Position numbers and translations under genes: made by a program
Notes under the pieces: generated by a model
Told to the model about the DNA's origin: nothing
What the model saw: only the letters and a program-made list of their open reading frames with translations
Databases searched by the model: none
Assembly: GCA_964352775.1 (NCBI GenBank)
Contig: CAYGTK010000203.1
Location: 1-7,268, forward strand
Length of the DNA: 7,268 nt
Origin: CAYGTK01 sp964352775
GTDB taxonomy: Bacteria > Bacteroidota > Bacteroidia > Chitinophagales > CAIOSU01
Reading direction: 5' to 3'
Shown: positions 6,852 to 7,268 of the stretch, in pieces
Numbering within the stretch: the stretch's first letter is position 1
How the letters are laid out: every line of letters begins with the position of its first letter

Positions 6852-7268
6852 ATGAGATCATTACTCATTTGTTCGGTTTGTTTGTTGCTGCTTAGCTCAT
6901 GCAACTGGATGAAAACAAAAACCAAGGAAGTGATACACGAAAGCGGCGATGCGGTAACCACTACTGCTACGGAATTTGTAGATGGAATTAGCGAGAAGCT
7001 AGAGTATAAAGTAGAACTATCAGCAGAATTACAAGAGAGCGGTATTACCCTTGGGAATACCGAGCTGGGAAGTACTAGCAATGCTAAGGATAATAAATTG
7101 GAGGTGTACTTGTCTTTTAACAATGGCTATGCTGGTAATTTTTTAGTGAAGGCCTACACCCCCGATGGATTAGAAATGGGTAGACTTACCTATGAGGTGG
7201 CTGCAGCTGCAGGCGATGCAGGCTACCACACGTTCACTTTCGACAAACGAACCAGTATTGGGTTACGG
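6852..7268 (+). CDS. Lipoprotein of unknown function, cut by the right edge
   Basis: The frame runs from ATG 6852 to the last base of the window without a stop, giving 139 visible residues. It opens with a lipoprotein signal, MRSLLICSVCLLLLSSC, with Cys17 as the lipidation site. Residues 22-62 look like an amphipathic helix rich in Lys, Glu and Thr. From about residue 82 the sequence alternates hydrophobic and polar residues with turns (LEVYLSFNNG, FLVKAYTPDGLEMGR, HTFTFDKRT), suggesting the start of a beta-sandwich domain. I do not recognise the family. The opposite strand also has an open frame here (7123-6827), but it lacks a signal or recognisable motif, whereas the plus-strand reading has a textbook lipobox. 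Its total length and C-terminus are outside the window. Confidence 0.82.
   Translation, partial: MRSLLICSVCLLLLSSCNWMKTKTKEVIHESGDAVTTTATEFVDGISEKLEYKVELSAELQESGITLGNTELGSTSNAKDNKLEVYLSFNNGYAGNFLVKAYTPDGLEMGRLTYEVAAAAGDAGYHTFTFDKRTSIGLR

Noticed and set aside
6827..7123. 98-codon open frame on the minus strand
   Set aside because: It overlaps the plus-strand lipoprotein gene that has a clear signal peptide and lipobox; the minus reading has neither.

Overview
The window reads as Bacteroidota (formerly Bacteroidetes) DNA. Five of the eight genes begin with short type II signal peptides ending in a Cys at residue 17-19, two of them followed by Lys-Lys. Leaders are A-rich and mostly lack a Shine-Dalgarno sequence, and two genes carry the FISUMP (Fibrobacter succinogenes paralogous) domain common in this phylum. 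I cannot name the genus. I see no tRNA, rRNA, CRISPR array, transposase or phage gene.

Layout. Positions 1-3181 hold two tandem paralogues, the first cut by the left edge. Each joins a domain with His-Gly and Cys motifs resembling caspase/gingipain-type (clan CD) cysteine peptidases to a C-terminal FISUMP domain; the complete copy has a lipoprotein signal. An 18-base perfect copy of the first gene's 3' coding end lies just after the second gene and may be the scar of a third copy. Positions 3357-4738 hold two unrelated lipoprotein genes of unknown function, one rich in cysteine and one apparently rich in beta strands. A hairpin at 4757-4781 followed by a U-tract on the minus strand separates this plus-strand block from a convergent minus-strand pair (5728 to 4815). 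That pair encodes a 74-residue acidic lipoprotein and, two bases later, an exported Lys/Glu/Ala-rich helical protein. Farther right on the minus strand is a classical short-chain dehydrogenase/reductase (6749-5916). A 102-base divergent gap separates it from another lipoprotein gene, which runs off the right edge.

How the genes fit together. Most products are predicted to be envelope or surface proteins, and the only obvious cytoplasmic enzyme is the short-chain dehydrogenase. Nothing shows that the whole window is one pathway. The best-supported units are the tandem peptidase-like/FISUMP pair and the two-gene minus-strand operon. The most interesting candidate is the pair of surface lipoproteins that seem to carry a caspase-fold His/Cys dyad next to a FISUMP domain.
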